NCBI GenBank assembly: GCA_015069485.1
Contig: SVIM01000005.1
Location: 1-64,000, forward strand
Reading direction: 5' to 3'
DNA: 64,000 nt
Source of the DNA: Clostridiales bacterium
Lineage (GTDB): Bacteria > Bacillota > Clostridia > Christensenellales > Borkfalkiaceae
Shown: positions 7,353 to 15,240 of the stretch, piece by piece
Layout: each line of letters begins with the position of its first letter
Numbering within the stretch: position 1 is the first letter of the stretch
Program-made: the position numbers and the translations under genes
Notes under the pieces: model-generated
What the model was told of the DNA's origin: nothing
The model's input: the letters and a program-made list of their open reading frames with translations, nothing else
Database searches by the model: none

Positions 7353-9791
7353 ATGAGTAATTCAACGATTACCGAAAGAGAAGTCAAGGAGTATATAAAG
7401 GGAAAGCTTTCCCGTTATTTTGGTGTTCAACCCTCCGAAGCTTCTAAAGAGCAACTTTATAAAGCTGTCGTAATGAGCGTTAGAGATATTCTATTAGAAA
7501 AAAGACAGGCTTTTCACAAAAAGATAAAAGCTAAACGCGCAAAAAGAGTTTATTATTTGTGCATGGAGTTTTTACTTGGACGCTCACTTAAAAACAGTCT
7601 TTATAACTTAAGCGCTACTGACGTTTTTGAAAAAGTTGTATCTTCTTACGGTTATACACTTGAAGATTTGTATGAGTTAGAACCTGACGCAGGTTTAGGC
7701 AATGGTGGTTTAGGTCGTCTTGCAGCTTGCTTTATGGATGCTTTAGCATCGGGAAATTATCCTGCAATGGGATATTCTTTAAGATACGAATACGGTTTGT
7801 TTAAACAAAAAATAGTTGACGGTTGGCAAACCGAACTTCCCGACGTTTGGCTTCCCGGAGGCGAATCTTGGCTTACCCAAAGAACGGATAAAAAATTCGT
7901 TGTAAGATTTGGCGGTAAAATTGAAGAAAAGTGGACCAAAAACGGTATGGAAACCGTTTATTACGACAGTAAAGATATCGAAGCTGTTGCTTACGATATG
8001 ATGATTTCTGGTAAAGATAGCGAAGCTGTTTCAGTTTTACGATTATGGAAGGCTAAACCTGTACATGATTTCAATATGAAATTATTCTCACAGGGTGATT
8101 ACTATCAAGCAATGTCCGACGACAACGACGCAGATCTTTTAACTAAGGTTTTATATCCCGCCGATAACCATTCCGAGGGAAAATTACTTCGTTTAAAGCA
8201 ACAATATTTCTTATGCTCTGCATCAATACAAAATATTATTGAAGACCATAAGCATAGATACGGTGATTTAAGGGATTTACCTAAATTAGCCGCAATTCAT
8301 TTAAACGATACACACCCCGCAATGGCTGTGCCAGAATTAATGCGAATACTCGTTGATGAATACTATTATACATGGGACGAAGCATGGTCGATTACAACTT
8401 CGACTTGCGCGTATACAAACCATACCGTTCTTGCAGAAGCTCTAGAAACTTGGTCGGAAGATTTAATAGCAACAACCGTTCCTAGAATTCACGCAATTAC
8501 TAAAGAAATTAATAGGCGTCTTTGCGAACAGCTTTGGAACAGATTCCCTGGTGAATGGGCAAAAATTTCCAGAATGTCTATTATTGAAAGTGGTCGCGTT
8601 AAGATGGCTAACCTTTCAGTTTATGGTGGACATAGTGTAAACGGCGTTGCTGCGCTTCACAGTGATATTATCAAAAAGTCCATTTTTAAGGATTTTTATG
8701 ATTTTACACCTGAAAAGTTTACTAACGTAACAAACGGTATTGCATATAGAAGATGGCTTTGTCAATCTAACCCCGAACTTTGTAAACTTATTACCGACTG
8801 TATAGGTGACGGATTCGTTCAAAACGGTGCATTACTTGCCGATTTAAAGAAGTTTGAAGATGATAAAGCAGTTTTAACCAAGCTTGGCGAAATTAAGCTT
8901 GCTAAAAAGAAGCAACTTGCAGATTATTTATATAAAAAGCAGGGCTTAATAATTAACCCTAATACGCTATTTGATACTCAAGCAAAGCGTTTGCACGAAT
9001 ATAAGCGTCAACTTTTAAATGCTTTAAATATTATTGATACTTATTTAGATTTAAAAGAAAATCCCGATTTAGATATTCAACCTAAAACATATATTTTCGG
9101 CGCAAAGGCAGCACCTGGATATTATATGGCAAAACAGATAATTAAACTTATTAATTATCTATCAGAAGATATTAAAAAGAATCCCAAAATTAACGAAAAG
9201 CTTAACGTCGTTTATATTGAAGATTATAACGTTACCGTTTCTGAAAAGCTTATGCCCGCAACCGAAGTTTCGGAACAAATTTCACTTGCCGGCAAAGAAG
9301 CAAGCGGTACCGGTAATATGAAGTTTATGATTAACGGCGCGTTAACTATTGGTACTTTAGACGGTGCTAACGTTGAAATGGCAGAAGCCGTTGGTAATAA
9401 AAATATATTTATTTTTGGACTTAAGTCAAACGAAGTTGATGATATATGGCGCTCTGGTTATAGCTCTAGCAAATATTATAACGAGTCCCCCAAGTTAAGA
9501 AGAATTGTAGAAGCTTTAATCATTGGTTTTAACGGTCAATCTTTCTCCGATATCGCAAATTATTTATTAACGGGAAGTCCAATTGCCGATCCTTATATGT
9601 GTATGGCAGATTATATTTCATATAACGCAACGCAACGCAAAATTTCCAACTTGTATGTAAACGATAAAACACTTTGGAATAAAATGTCATTAAACAATAT
9701 TGCAGCATCAGGTATTTTTGCAGCAGATAGAAGCATAAAAGAATATGCAGATAATATTTGGAATTTAAAAAGTCTTTCTGATAAAAAATAA
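7353..9791 (+). CDS. glgP: Glycogen/alpha-glucan phosphorylase
   Basis: Releases glucose-1-phosphate from alpha-1,4 glucan ends using phosphate and pyridoxal phosphate. GT35 hallmarks are present: YYLCMEFLLGRSL, LEPDAGLGNGGLGRLAACFMD, LNDTHPAMAVPELMR, and EASGTGNMKFMINGALTIGT with the PLP lysine at about Lys657. Length of 812 is normal. It is the last gene of the operon, 29 bases after glgA, with AGGAGA before the ATG and a terminator behind it. The operon thus carries both synthesis and breakdown. Confidence 0.97.
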   Translation: MSNSTITEREVKEYIKGKLSRYFGVQPSEASKEQLYKAVVMSVRDILLEKRQAFHKKIKAKRAKRVYYLCMEFLLGRSLKNSLYNLSATDVFEKVVSSYGYTLEDLYELEPDAGLGNGGLGRLAACFMDALASGNYPAMGYSLRYEYGLFKQKIVDGWQTELPDVWLPGGESWLTQRTDKKFVVRFGGKIEEKWTKNGMETVYYDSKDIEAVAYDMMISGKDSEAVSVLRLWKAKPVHDFNMKLFSQGDYYQAMSDDNDADLLTKVLYPADNHSEGKLLRLKQQYFLCSASIQNIIEDHKHRYGDLRDLPKLAAIHLNDTHPAMAVPELMRILVDEYYYTWDEAWSITTSTCAYTNHTVLAEALETWSEDLIATTVPRIHAITKEINRRLCEQLWNRFPGEWAKISRMSIIESGRVKMANLSVYGGHSVNGVAALHSDIIKKSIFKDFYDFTPEKFTNVTNGIAYRRWLCQSNPELCKLITDCIGDGFVQNGALLADLKKFEDDKAVLTKLGEIKLAKKKQLADYLYKKQGLIINPNTLFDTQAKRLHEYKRQLLNALNIIDTYLDLKENPDLDIQPKTYIFGAKAAPGYYMAKQIIKLINYLSEDIKKNPKINEKLNVVYIEDYNVTVSEKLMPATEVSEQISLAGKEASGTGNMKFMINGALTIGTLDGANVEMAEAVGNKNIFIFGLKSNEVDDIWRSGYSSSKYYNESPKLRRIVEALIIGFNGQSFSDIANYLLTGSPIADPYMCMADYISYNATQRKISNLYVNDKTLWNKMSLNNIAASGIFAADRSIKEYADNIWNLKSLSDKK

Positions 9792-9807
9792 ATAATAAAA
9801 TAAAAAG

Positions 9808-9840
9808 TCCCTCGAAATTTTATATTTCGGGGGATTTATA
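9808..9840 (+). terminator. Terminator of the glycogen operon
   Basis: TCCCTCGAAA (9808-9817) pairs with TTTCGGGGGA (9825-9834) with one mismatch. The trailing T-run is short (TTTATA), so it may be leaky. Confidence 0.65.
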
Positions 9841-10228
9841 ATGTACTATATCACACATAATACATAGAAATATTAATAAAAATTAATGTAGAAAATACGA
9901 TTTTAGGTATGATTTAAACGATTTTCTATTGTAAAAATGCATATAAAATTAATAAAATTTTATAAAAAAATTCTAAATTAATATTAAAAATTTAAAAAAA
10001 GTTAAATAAATAACCTAAATTTATAGACGGTTTTTTAAAAATTGTCCAGTATTCCTCCTTATATTATCAATTTTATAGTTTTAACTTCGTAAAACCTGCA
10101 TTTTACGAATAATTACATATTCCTCCATTTTGCTACTTTTTAATTTTTGAAATTCAAAATTTGCTACTATTTTTAAAAAAAACGAAAAATTAATTTAATT
10201 TTTATTAATACCACTCTTGTTTAAAATA
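9841..10228. other. A+T-rich non-coding gap
   Basis: No gene seen in about 390 bases. It holds a perfect 9-base hairpin (10086-10094 with 10101-10109), two copies of TATTCCTCC (10050-10058, 10118-10126) and two copies of TTTGCTACT (10129-10137, 10160-10168). On the minus strand the first pair reads as GGAGGAATA, like ribosome binding sites, but only a 15-codon ORF follows one of them. It may be decayed coding DNA or an unrecognised RNA. Confidence 0.4.
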
Positions 10229-10257
10229 AAAGACGCGCAAAATTAATACGCGTCTTT
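10229..10257 (-). terminator. Terminator of the 77-residue protein gene
   Basis: Perfect 9-base stem AAAGACGCG (10229-10237) and CGCGTCTTT (10249-10257). On the minus strand it is followed by TTATTTT. It lies 14 bases beyond the stop codon of the minus-strand gene. Confidence 0.8.
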
Positions 10258-10271
10258 ATATCTTTATTTAA

Positions 10272-10505
10272 TTATTCGTGGTCTTTTATCCACTCTTCTG
10301 CTTTTTTAGCGCTTATTCTTGCAATGTTTTCTTTGCTGTATTTACTGTCAGTGCCACCGTTCGTATAAACGAAATATAAACCTTCGTTGGTTTTATAAAG
10401 GCTTTCTTCATATCCTTCAGCGCAACCAAATTCGCCGTAGGTTGATTTTTTAATAAGTTCAGAAGTTTCTGTATCGTAAAGTTTTTTACAAATAATTTTT
10501 TGCAT
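10272..10505 (-). CDS. Small conserved protein of unknown function
   Basis: A 77-residue soluble protein starting MQKIICKKLYDTETSELI and ending KAEEWIKDHE. I recall similar short proteins in Firmicutes (KKxYDT start, a middle segment EGLYFVYTNGG, then SKY and KAEEW), but no function is known to me. There is no signal peptide, membrane helix or cysteine cluster. It is a single-gene unit with a consensus promoter upstream, GGAGA near the ATG, and its own terminator, which supports it being real. Confidence 0.75.
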   Translation of the reverse strand: MQKIICKKLYDTETSELIKKSTYGEFGCAEGYEESLYKTNEGLYFVYTNGGTDSKYSKENIARISAKKAEEWIKDHE

Positions 10506-10535
10506 AAATTTTCTCCAAAATAAAATTTTTATTTA

Positions 10536-10564
10536 ATTTTAACTTTGAAATTAAGTGTAGTCAA
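10536..10564 (-). promoter_or_regulatory. Sigma-A promoter of the 77-residue protein gene
   Basis: Minus-strand TTGACT (10559-10564) and TAAAAT (10536-10541) with a 17-base spacer. The -35 sits inside the inverted repeat GTAGT-CA-ACTAC (10557-10568), a possible operator. Confidence 0.65.
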
Positions 10565-10705
10565 CTACCTATTCTTACTATTTTTTGCAAACTAATTTTT
10601 GTTTTGTTGCATTATTTTTTGAGTTTAATAATCATTTTTATCACTCTTTACTTGGCTAAATTTTTCATATTTTGAAATTTTATAAACTGTTCGTAAAATT
10701 ACTTC

Positions 10706-10734
10706 TTGACTTATTATTTTTAATGGCTTATAAT
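10706..10734 (+). promoter_or_regulatory. Consensus promoter abutting the recombinase start
   Basis: TTGACT (10706-10711) and TATAAT (10729-10734), 17-base spacer. The start would be at about 10741, the A of an in-frame ATG. It therefore lies inside any longer version of the ORF starting at 10672. Confidence 0.7.
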
Positions 10735-10740
10735 AAAAAT

Positions 10741-11799
10741 ATGGCAACTAATAACAATTATTATTTACAGCGTAATAACAAAAATTTGCAAACCCTAGAA
10801 AAACTTTTAGATGAAAGTTTACCTGAATTTTGCGTTCAATATTTTATGGCTATTGATATGCAAACCAGTACTCTTACTCGTTTAAACTACGCGCATGATT
10901 TAAAGATTTTTTTCTATTTTTTGCAAGAAAAAAAGTTTAGGGGCAAAAAACTTGTAAAAGATATAACGCTTTCTGATTTAGAAGGCGTTACTAGTACTGA
11001 TATTGAATTCTTTTTAAGTTGGCTTACCTTGTATAATTATAACGGAAAAGAGCATAACTGTAACGAGCGTGCTAAAGCGCGAAAGCTTTCTTCCGTGCGC
11101 GCAATGTTTAAGTATTTTTTTAATAAAAATTTGATTTCGGTAGATAATTCTGCAAAGGTTGCAACGCCCAAGCTTCACGAAAAGCCCATAGTTAGGCTTG
11201 ATTCTGAAGAGGTTTTTGATATTATCGATACCGCCGAATCCGGAAAGGGGCTCTCCCACCATCAGCTTGCTTATCACGAAAAGAATAAAGTTCGTGACGG
11301 GGCAATTTTAATGCTTTTTTTAGGTACCGGAATTCGTATTAGTGAGCTCGTTGGGCTTAACGACGAGGATATTAATTTTAACGATAATTCTTTTATTGTA
11401 ACTCGAAAAGGTGGAAACAAATCAATTTTATACTTCGATAATGATGTTTCTGCAGCGTTATTAAGATACATAGAGCAAAAGCAACAGTCAACAAAGTCGG
11501 TTTTTGATGCTAACGCTTTATTCCTATCAAGTCAAGGTAAGCGCATTACTGTAAGAGCGGTAGAAAATTTAGTGCATAAATACGCAAAAATAGTATCTCC
11601 CCTTAAAAATATTTCACCGCATAAATTAAGAAGCACTTACGGCACAAGTCTTTATAAGGCTACGGGTGATATTTACGTCGTAGCCGACGTTTTAGGCCAT
11701 AAAGACGTAAATACTACTAAAAAGCATTACGCTGCGATAAGCGACGATACAAGGCGTTCTATCGTAGGTAAAGTAAAATTAAAACGCGACGACGAATAA
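10741..11799 (+). CDS. XerC/XerD-type tyrosine recombinase
   Basis: Site-specific recombinase of the phage-integrase family, probably the chromosome-dimer resolution enzyme. From ATG 10741 (352 residues) the SAM-like N-terminal domain is about residues 25-130. The catalytic set is complete: Arg199 in GTGIRISEL, His294 and Arg297 in PHKLR, His320 in LGHKD, and nucleophile Tyr330 in KHYAAI. A 375-residue version from 10672 is open, but a consensus promoter lies within its extra 23 codons and no ribosome binding site precedes any nearby ATG. I therefore prefer 10741 with a leaderless mRNA. It sits 12 bases before hflX. No attachment site or cargo surrounds it, which argues against an integrative element. 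Confidence 0.88.
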   Translation: MATNNNYYLQRNNKNLQTLEKLLDESLPEFCVQYFMAIDMQTSTLTRLNYAHDLKIFFYFLQEKKFRGKKLVKDITLSDLEGVTSTDIEFFLSWLTLYNYNGKEHNCNERAKARKLSSVRAMFKYFFNKNLISVDNSAKVATPKLHEKPIVRLDSEEVFDIIDTAESGKGLSHHQLAYHEKNKVRDGAILMLFLGTGIRISELVGLNDEDINFNDNSFIVTRKGGNKSILYFDNDVSAALLRYIEQKQQSTKSVFDANALFLSSQGKRITVRAVENLVHKYAKIVSPLKNISPHKLRSTYGTSLYKATGDIYVVADVLGHKDVNTTKKHYAAISDDTRRSIVGKVKLKRDDE

Positions 11800-11811
11800 T
11801 TTAATGGTATT

Positions 11812-13029
11812 ATGCAAAAAATTACTGAAAAAGTATATATAATTCAACCTATTTTAACTCCAAATTATAAAACCTTACACGAAGAAGCCGTTTCTTTAAT
11901 TGATAGCGCAGATGCCTCCTACTGTGGTACAAGCTACCAAACGATTAAAGAAATTAATCCTGCAACCTTTATCGGTAGCGGAAAGCTTGCTGAAATTAAG
12001 CAAAGGCTCGAAGGCTTGGATAATATTACAATACTTTTTAACGGCGAACTCTCCCCTTCTCAAACGCTTAATATATCGGCGGCGCTTGACGGCAGAAAGG
12101 TTATTGACAGAACGACCTTAATTTTAGATATTTTTGCAAAGAACGCGATATCCTCTGAAGGTAAAATTCAAGTTGAGCTTGCGCAATTAAAGTATATTTA
12201 TCCTCGCCTAAAAGGAAAAGGTGCATCTCTTTCAAGGTTAGGTGGCGGAATCGGCTCTCGCGGTCCTGGCGAAACGCAGCTTGAAACTGATAGAAGACAT
12301 ATTCGTTTTAGAATTAAATATTTGGAAGGTAAATTAAAAGAAACGGAAACGAGAAGGGCGCTTCAAACCGAGCGTAGAGCAAAGGATAAAGTTTGTGTAA
12401 TTGCTCTCGTTGGATACACAAACACGGGTAAATCTACGCTATTAAATTTAGTAACAGGTTCTGCCGTGCTTTCTAAAGACGCTCTTTTTGCAACCTTAGA
12501 TCCTACTGCGCGCAAGTTTACAATAGACGGCGTAGAATTTTTAATGGTTGATACGGTTGGTTTTTTACAAGCCCTACCTACTTCTATTATTGAAGCATTT
12601 AAATCCACGTTAGAAAGCGCGTTAAATTGCGATTTGGCTTTATTTGTTGCCGACGGAACTAACGATTACGATATGCAATTTAAAACCACTTTAGATACTC
12701 TTACCGAGCTTGGATTTAATAAACCCTATTTAAAAGTAATAAATAAGTGTGAAAATATTAATGATTTTTCTGTATTTGGAAAGGATTGCATTTGTATTTC
12801 GGCAAAAGAAAATTTAGGAATAGATAAATTAAAGCGCGAAATTATAAAAACCTTTAACGATAGGTTTGTAGTTTGTCAGCTTTTTATACCCTACGAAAAG
12901 CTATCTAATTACTCTGCCATCGCTAAATACGCATACGAAAAAACTAGAGATTACTGTGATGAAGGTTTAAAAATTAACGCTACTATTCACAACTCTCATT
13001 TACAATTATTTAAAGATTATATTATTTAA
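11812..13029 (+). CDS. hflX: Ribosome-associated GTPase HflX
   Basis: GTPase that binds and splits stalled 70S ribosomes. The N-terminal HflX domain is followed by the family signature GGGIGSRGPGETQLETDRR near residues 143-161, then the G-domain: GYTNTGKST (G1), DTVGF (G3) and NKCE (G4). Length of 405 is normal. It starts 12 bases after the recombinase stop with no clear ribosome binding site, so it probably depends on read-through translation of the same transcript. Confidence 0.95.
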   Translation: MQKITEKVYIIQPILTPNYKTLHEEAVSLIDSADASYCGTSYQTIKEINPATFIGSGKLAEIKQRLEGLDNITILFNGELSPSQTLNISAALDGRKVIDRTTLILDIFAKNAISSEGKIQVELAQLKYIYPRLKGKGASLSRLGGGIGSRGPGETQLETDRRHIRFRIKYLEGKLKETETRRALQTERRAKDKVCVIALVGYTNTGKSTLLNLVTGSAVLSKDALFATLDPTARKFTIDGVEFLMVDTVGFLQALPTSIIEAFKSTLESALNCDLALFVADGTNDYDMQFKTTLDTLTELGFNKPYLKVINKCENINDFSVFGKDCICISAKENLGIDKLKREIIKTFNDRFVVCQLFIPYEKLSNYSAIAKYAYEKTRDYCDEGLKINATIHNSHLQLFKDYII

Positions 13030-13033
13030 AAAT

Positions 13034-13061
13034 AGCACCGAGCAAATTTTTGCTCGGTGCT
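13034..13061. terminator. Bidirectional terminator between hflX and the Cys-rich gene
   Basis: Perfect 13-base stem (AGCACCGAGCAAA at 13034-13046, complement at 13049-13061). The minus strand is followed by ATTTTT, so it serves the minus-strand gene best; the + side has a poor T-run. Confidence 0.8.
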
Positions 13062-13076
13062 GTAAATTTATAAAAA

Positions 13077-13250
13077 TTAATCGTTATCGTCGTATTTAAT
13101 ACCGTCAATTTTAATTATGGCGTCGTCAGAAAAATTGATACATTGTCCGCAGTTATCGCAAATTTTATCAGGGTCTAAATCGCAATAATCGCACTCTCCG
13201 CAAAAAATACATTCTCTTTCATATAAAACACATTCTTTTTTAAATTTCAT
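13077..13250 (-). CDS. 57-residue Cys-rich, ferredoxin-like small protein
   Basis: Found by reading the minus strand between hflX and lexA: ATG (13250-13248) to TAA (13079-13077). It has eight cysteines: Cys7, then C14-x2-C17-x2-C20-x2-C23, and C31-x2-C34-x2-C37, followed by an acidic tail. The spacing suggests an iron-sulfur cluster or zinc binding. I recall similar short proteins in anaerobic Firmicutes but know of no function. It has its own terminator. It is below the size limit of many gene callers. Function is inference; coding status rests on the cysteine pattern and the terminator placement. Confidence 0.7.
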   Translation of the reverse strand: MKFKKECVLYERECIFCGECDYCDLDPDKICDNCGQCINFSDDAIIKIDGIKYDDND

Positions 13251-13316
13251 AATTATATTCCTATCATTTTTTTATAATTATAATACAAAAAAATTAAAAT
13301 TTCAAGTAAAAAACAT

Positions 13317-13330
13317 CAAACGTTTGTTTG
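13317..13330. promoter_or_regulatory. SOS box (LexA operator)
   Basis: CAAAC-GTTT-GTTTG is a perfect dyad that matches the Gram-positive SOS box CGAAC-N4-GTTCG with one A/T change in each half. It overlaps the -35 of the lexA promoter, as expected for autorepression. Confidence 0.75.
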
Positions 13331-13356
13331 CAAAATAAAAAATTATATGTTATAAT
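13328..13356 (+). promoter_or_regulatory. lexA promoter
   Basis: TTGCAA (13328-13333) and TATAAT (13351-13356) with a 17-base spacer. AAGAGGTG follows at 13363-13370, just before the ATG. Confidence 0.8.
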
Positions 13357-13374
13357 TTATTTAAGAGGTGAATT

Positions 13375-13956
13375 ATGAAAAAAATTGATCGCAATCAAGA
13401 AGTTTTAGAATATATTCAAAAACATATTGCTGAATTTGGTTATGCACCTAGCGTTAGGGAAATTTGTGAAAATTGTAATATAAAATCAACTGCAACCGCA
13501 TTTACCTACATTAACGAATTGGTTGACCGTGGGTTATTAAAAAAATCTGCAACAAAACGCCGTGCTGTGGCTTTAAAGCAAAATTCAATTGCAGTGCCTT
13601 TGGTTGGTACGGTTGCCGCAGGTCAGCCCATTTTCGCGCAAGAAAATTACGAAGAAACCTATTCTCTTCCCTCAAATTTCTTCTCTGGCGAAGATTTATT
13701 TATGCTTACTGTTAAGGGCGATTCTATGATTAATATCGGCATGTACGAAGGCGATAAAATCGTAGTAAAAAAACAAAGCACCGCAGATAACGGAGATATC
13801 GTCGTTGCTCTTGTTGACGACAGCGCAACCGTTAAACGCTTTTATAAGCGCGACGGAAAAATTATACTTCATCCGGAAAATAACGATATGGAAGACTTTA
13901 TTTTTGAAGGAGTTTCTATTTTAGGTAAAGTCGTTGGGTTAATTCGCAGTATCTAA
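13375..13956 (+). CDS. lexA: SOS repressor LexA
   Basis: Represses DNA-damage genes and cleaves itself when stimulated by RecA filaments. The winged helix lies in residues 1-65 (YAPSVREICENCNIKSTATAFTYI). The cleavage bond is Ala82-Gly83 in VAAGQPI. The catalytic Ser117 is in KGDSMIN and Lys154 in TVKRFYK. Length of 193 is slightly under the usual 200-205. Upstream SOS box and promoter show autoregulation. It is monocistronic or joined to the next + strand gene; no terminator was seen between them. Confidence 0.96.
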   Translation: MKKIDRNQEVLEYIQKHIAEFGYAPSVREICENCNIKSTATAFTYINELVDRGLLKKSATKRRAVALKQNSIAVPLVGTVAAGQPIFAQENYEETYSLPSNFFSGEDLFMLTVKGDSMINIGMYEGDKIVVKKQSTADNGDIVVALVDDSATVKRFYKRDGKIILHPENNDMEDFIFEGVSILGKVVGLIRSI

Positions 13957-14008
13957 ATTATTATATAAAAATACCGTTTTAGCAATAATTTAAAGGAAAA
14001 TACGAATT

Positions 14009-14470
14009 ATGTTTAAAAATTTACACGAAACTATTTTAGCATTAAATGCAGATGCAAAAGACGTTACTAACTGTAAAAAAGCTAAAAAATTAAGAAATAA
14101 ACTATTGTTAATAGGATTACCTATGACAATTTTGGGCTATTTAGGCGTAATTATCTGTATTGCACTGTTTGCAACTATAGGGTATGGTAAGCTGCTTCCC
14201 ATTATACTATTTCTCATTTGTGCAGTAATTGGTAGTATCGGGTATAGAATTACGGCTCTTGGCTTTAAAATCGTTATTACAGGATACACAACAGATTTAA
14301 TTGACGATACTGTTGGTAATAATTGTCCTAAATGTGGAGAAACCATTACTTCAGAAATGCTTTTTTGTTCTCAATGTGGAACAAAGGTTAAAAAAGAATG
14401 CCCAAATTGCAAACATATTAACAGTCATAAAAATGAATATTGCGAAAAATGTGGAACTAAATTGCTATAA
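14009..14470 (+). CDS. Membrane protein with C-terminal double zinc ribbon
   Basis: 153 residues. After a basic amphipathic N-terminus come two hydrophobic segments, about residues 31-58 and 61-92. The cytoplasmic tail carries two zinc ribbons: CPKCG with CSQCG, then CPNC with CEKCG. Such ribbons occur in many membrane-associated proteins of unknown role; I cannot assign one. AAAGGAAA precedes the ATG. It lies 52 bases after lexA on the same strand and could be co-transcribed, but no SOS link is shown. Confidence 0.75.
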   Translation: MFKNLHETILALNADAKDVTNCKKAKKLRNKLLLIGLPMTILGYLGVIICIALFATIGYGKLLPIILFLICAVIGSIGYRITALGFKIVITGYTTDLIDDTVGNNCPKCGETITSEMLFCSQCGTKVKKECPNCKHINSHKNEYCEKCGTKLL

Positions 14471-14471
14471 A

Positions 14472-14500
14472 AAAATGCAGGTCGCTTTGACCTGCATTTT
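14472..14500. terminator. Bidirectional terminator between convergent genes
   Basis: Perfect 12-base stem AAAATGCAGGTC (14472-14483) and its complement (14489-14500), followed by T-rich DNA. It serves the zinc-ribbon gene on + and rluB on minus. Confidence 0.85.
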
Positions 14501-14518
14501 ATATTTTATTAATTTAAA

Positions 14519-15217
14519 TTATAATTGCTTTAAGTAAGCAACTTCTTCTTTACTTAATTTTCTAAAAGCGCCTCTGTCAAGTCCACGAAGCGTAAGCTCT
14601 CCTACTTTTATTCTTTTTAAAAGCATAACCTCTTTACCTATTGCCGCAAACATTTTTCTAACTTCTCTGTTTTTGCCTTCGGTAATAGTAACATGTACTT
14701 TTGTATAAGCTTTATTAGTTTCAACAATATGAGCTTTACATTTTTTACTTAAATATCCGTCAATTTCTATTCCTGAGCGGATGGGGTTTAACGCAGCTTC
14801 AGTTAAAGTGCCTTCAACCTTTACTAAATAAGTTTTAGGTACTTCGTTAGAAGGATGTGTTAAATGTTGTGCAAGCTCGCCGTCCGTTGTTAAAATTAAT
14901 AAACCTTCACTATCGTAATCTAGTCTGCCTACAGGGTAAATTCTTCCTACGTTAGCAGGCATTAAATCCATTACGGTTTTTCTGCCCTTATCGTCAACTA
15001 CCGTGCTTAAATAACCCTTTGGTTTATTTAAAATATAATATTCGTTTTTTTGTATCGCTACCTTTCTGCCGTCAACAACAATTTCATCGTCGTCGTTTAC
15101 GTTTGCGCCCATTTCTGCAATTTTTCCGTTTACGCTAACCTTTCCTTCGGCAATAAGTCTATCGCATTCTCTTCTACTTGCTACGCCGCAGGCTGCAAGA
15201 TATTTATTAATTCGCAT
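14519..15217 (-). CDS. rluB: Pseudouridine synthase RluB/RsuA family
   Basis: Makes pseudouridine in rRNA, in Firmicutes usually 23S (RluB). The S4 RNA-binding domain is residues 1-60 (INKYLAACGVASRRECDRLI). The catalytic Asp100 is in GRLDYDSEGLL and the C-terminal motif is REVRKMF. The length of 232 is typical. In B. subtilis rluB lies next to scpAB and ytfIJ-like genes, and here the same neighbours follow upstream. Confidence 0.93.
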   Translation of the reverse strand: MRINKYLAACGVASRRECDRLIAEGKVSVNGKIAEMGANVNDDDEIVVDGRKVAIQKNEYYILNKPKGYLSTVVDDKGRKTVMDLMPANVGRIYPVGRLDYDSEGLLILTTDGELAQHLTHPSNEVPKTYLVKVEGTLTEAALNPIRSGIEIDGYLSKKCKAHIVETNKAYTKVHVTITEGKNREVRKMFAAIGKEVMLLKRIKVGELTLRGLDRGAFRKLSKEEVAYLKQL

Positions 15218-15240
15218 AATTTCCTCATCGTGTTTATTTA

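Noticed and set aside
10086..10132. 15-codon minus-strand ORF by a GGAGG in the gap after glgP
   Set aside because: Too short, the GGAGG lies after its own ATG, and no conservation can be shown.
10741..11799. Integrase of a mobile element
   Set aside because: No excisionase, att repeats, cargo or tRNA target nearby; the length and motifs fit housekeeping Xer.
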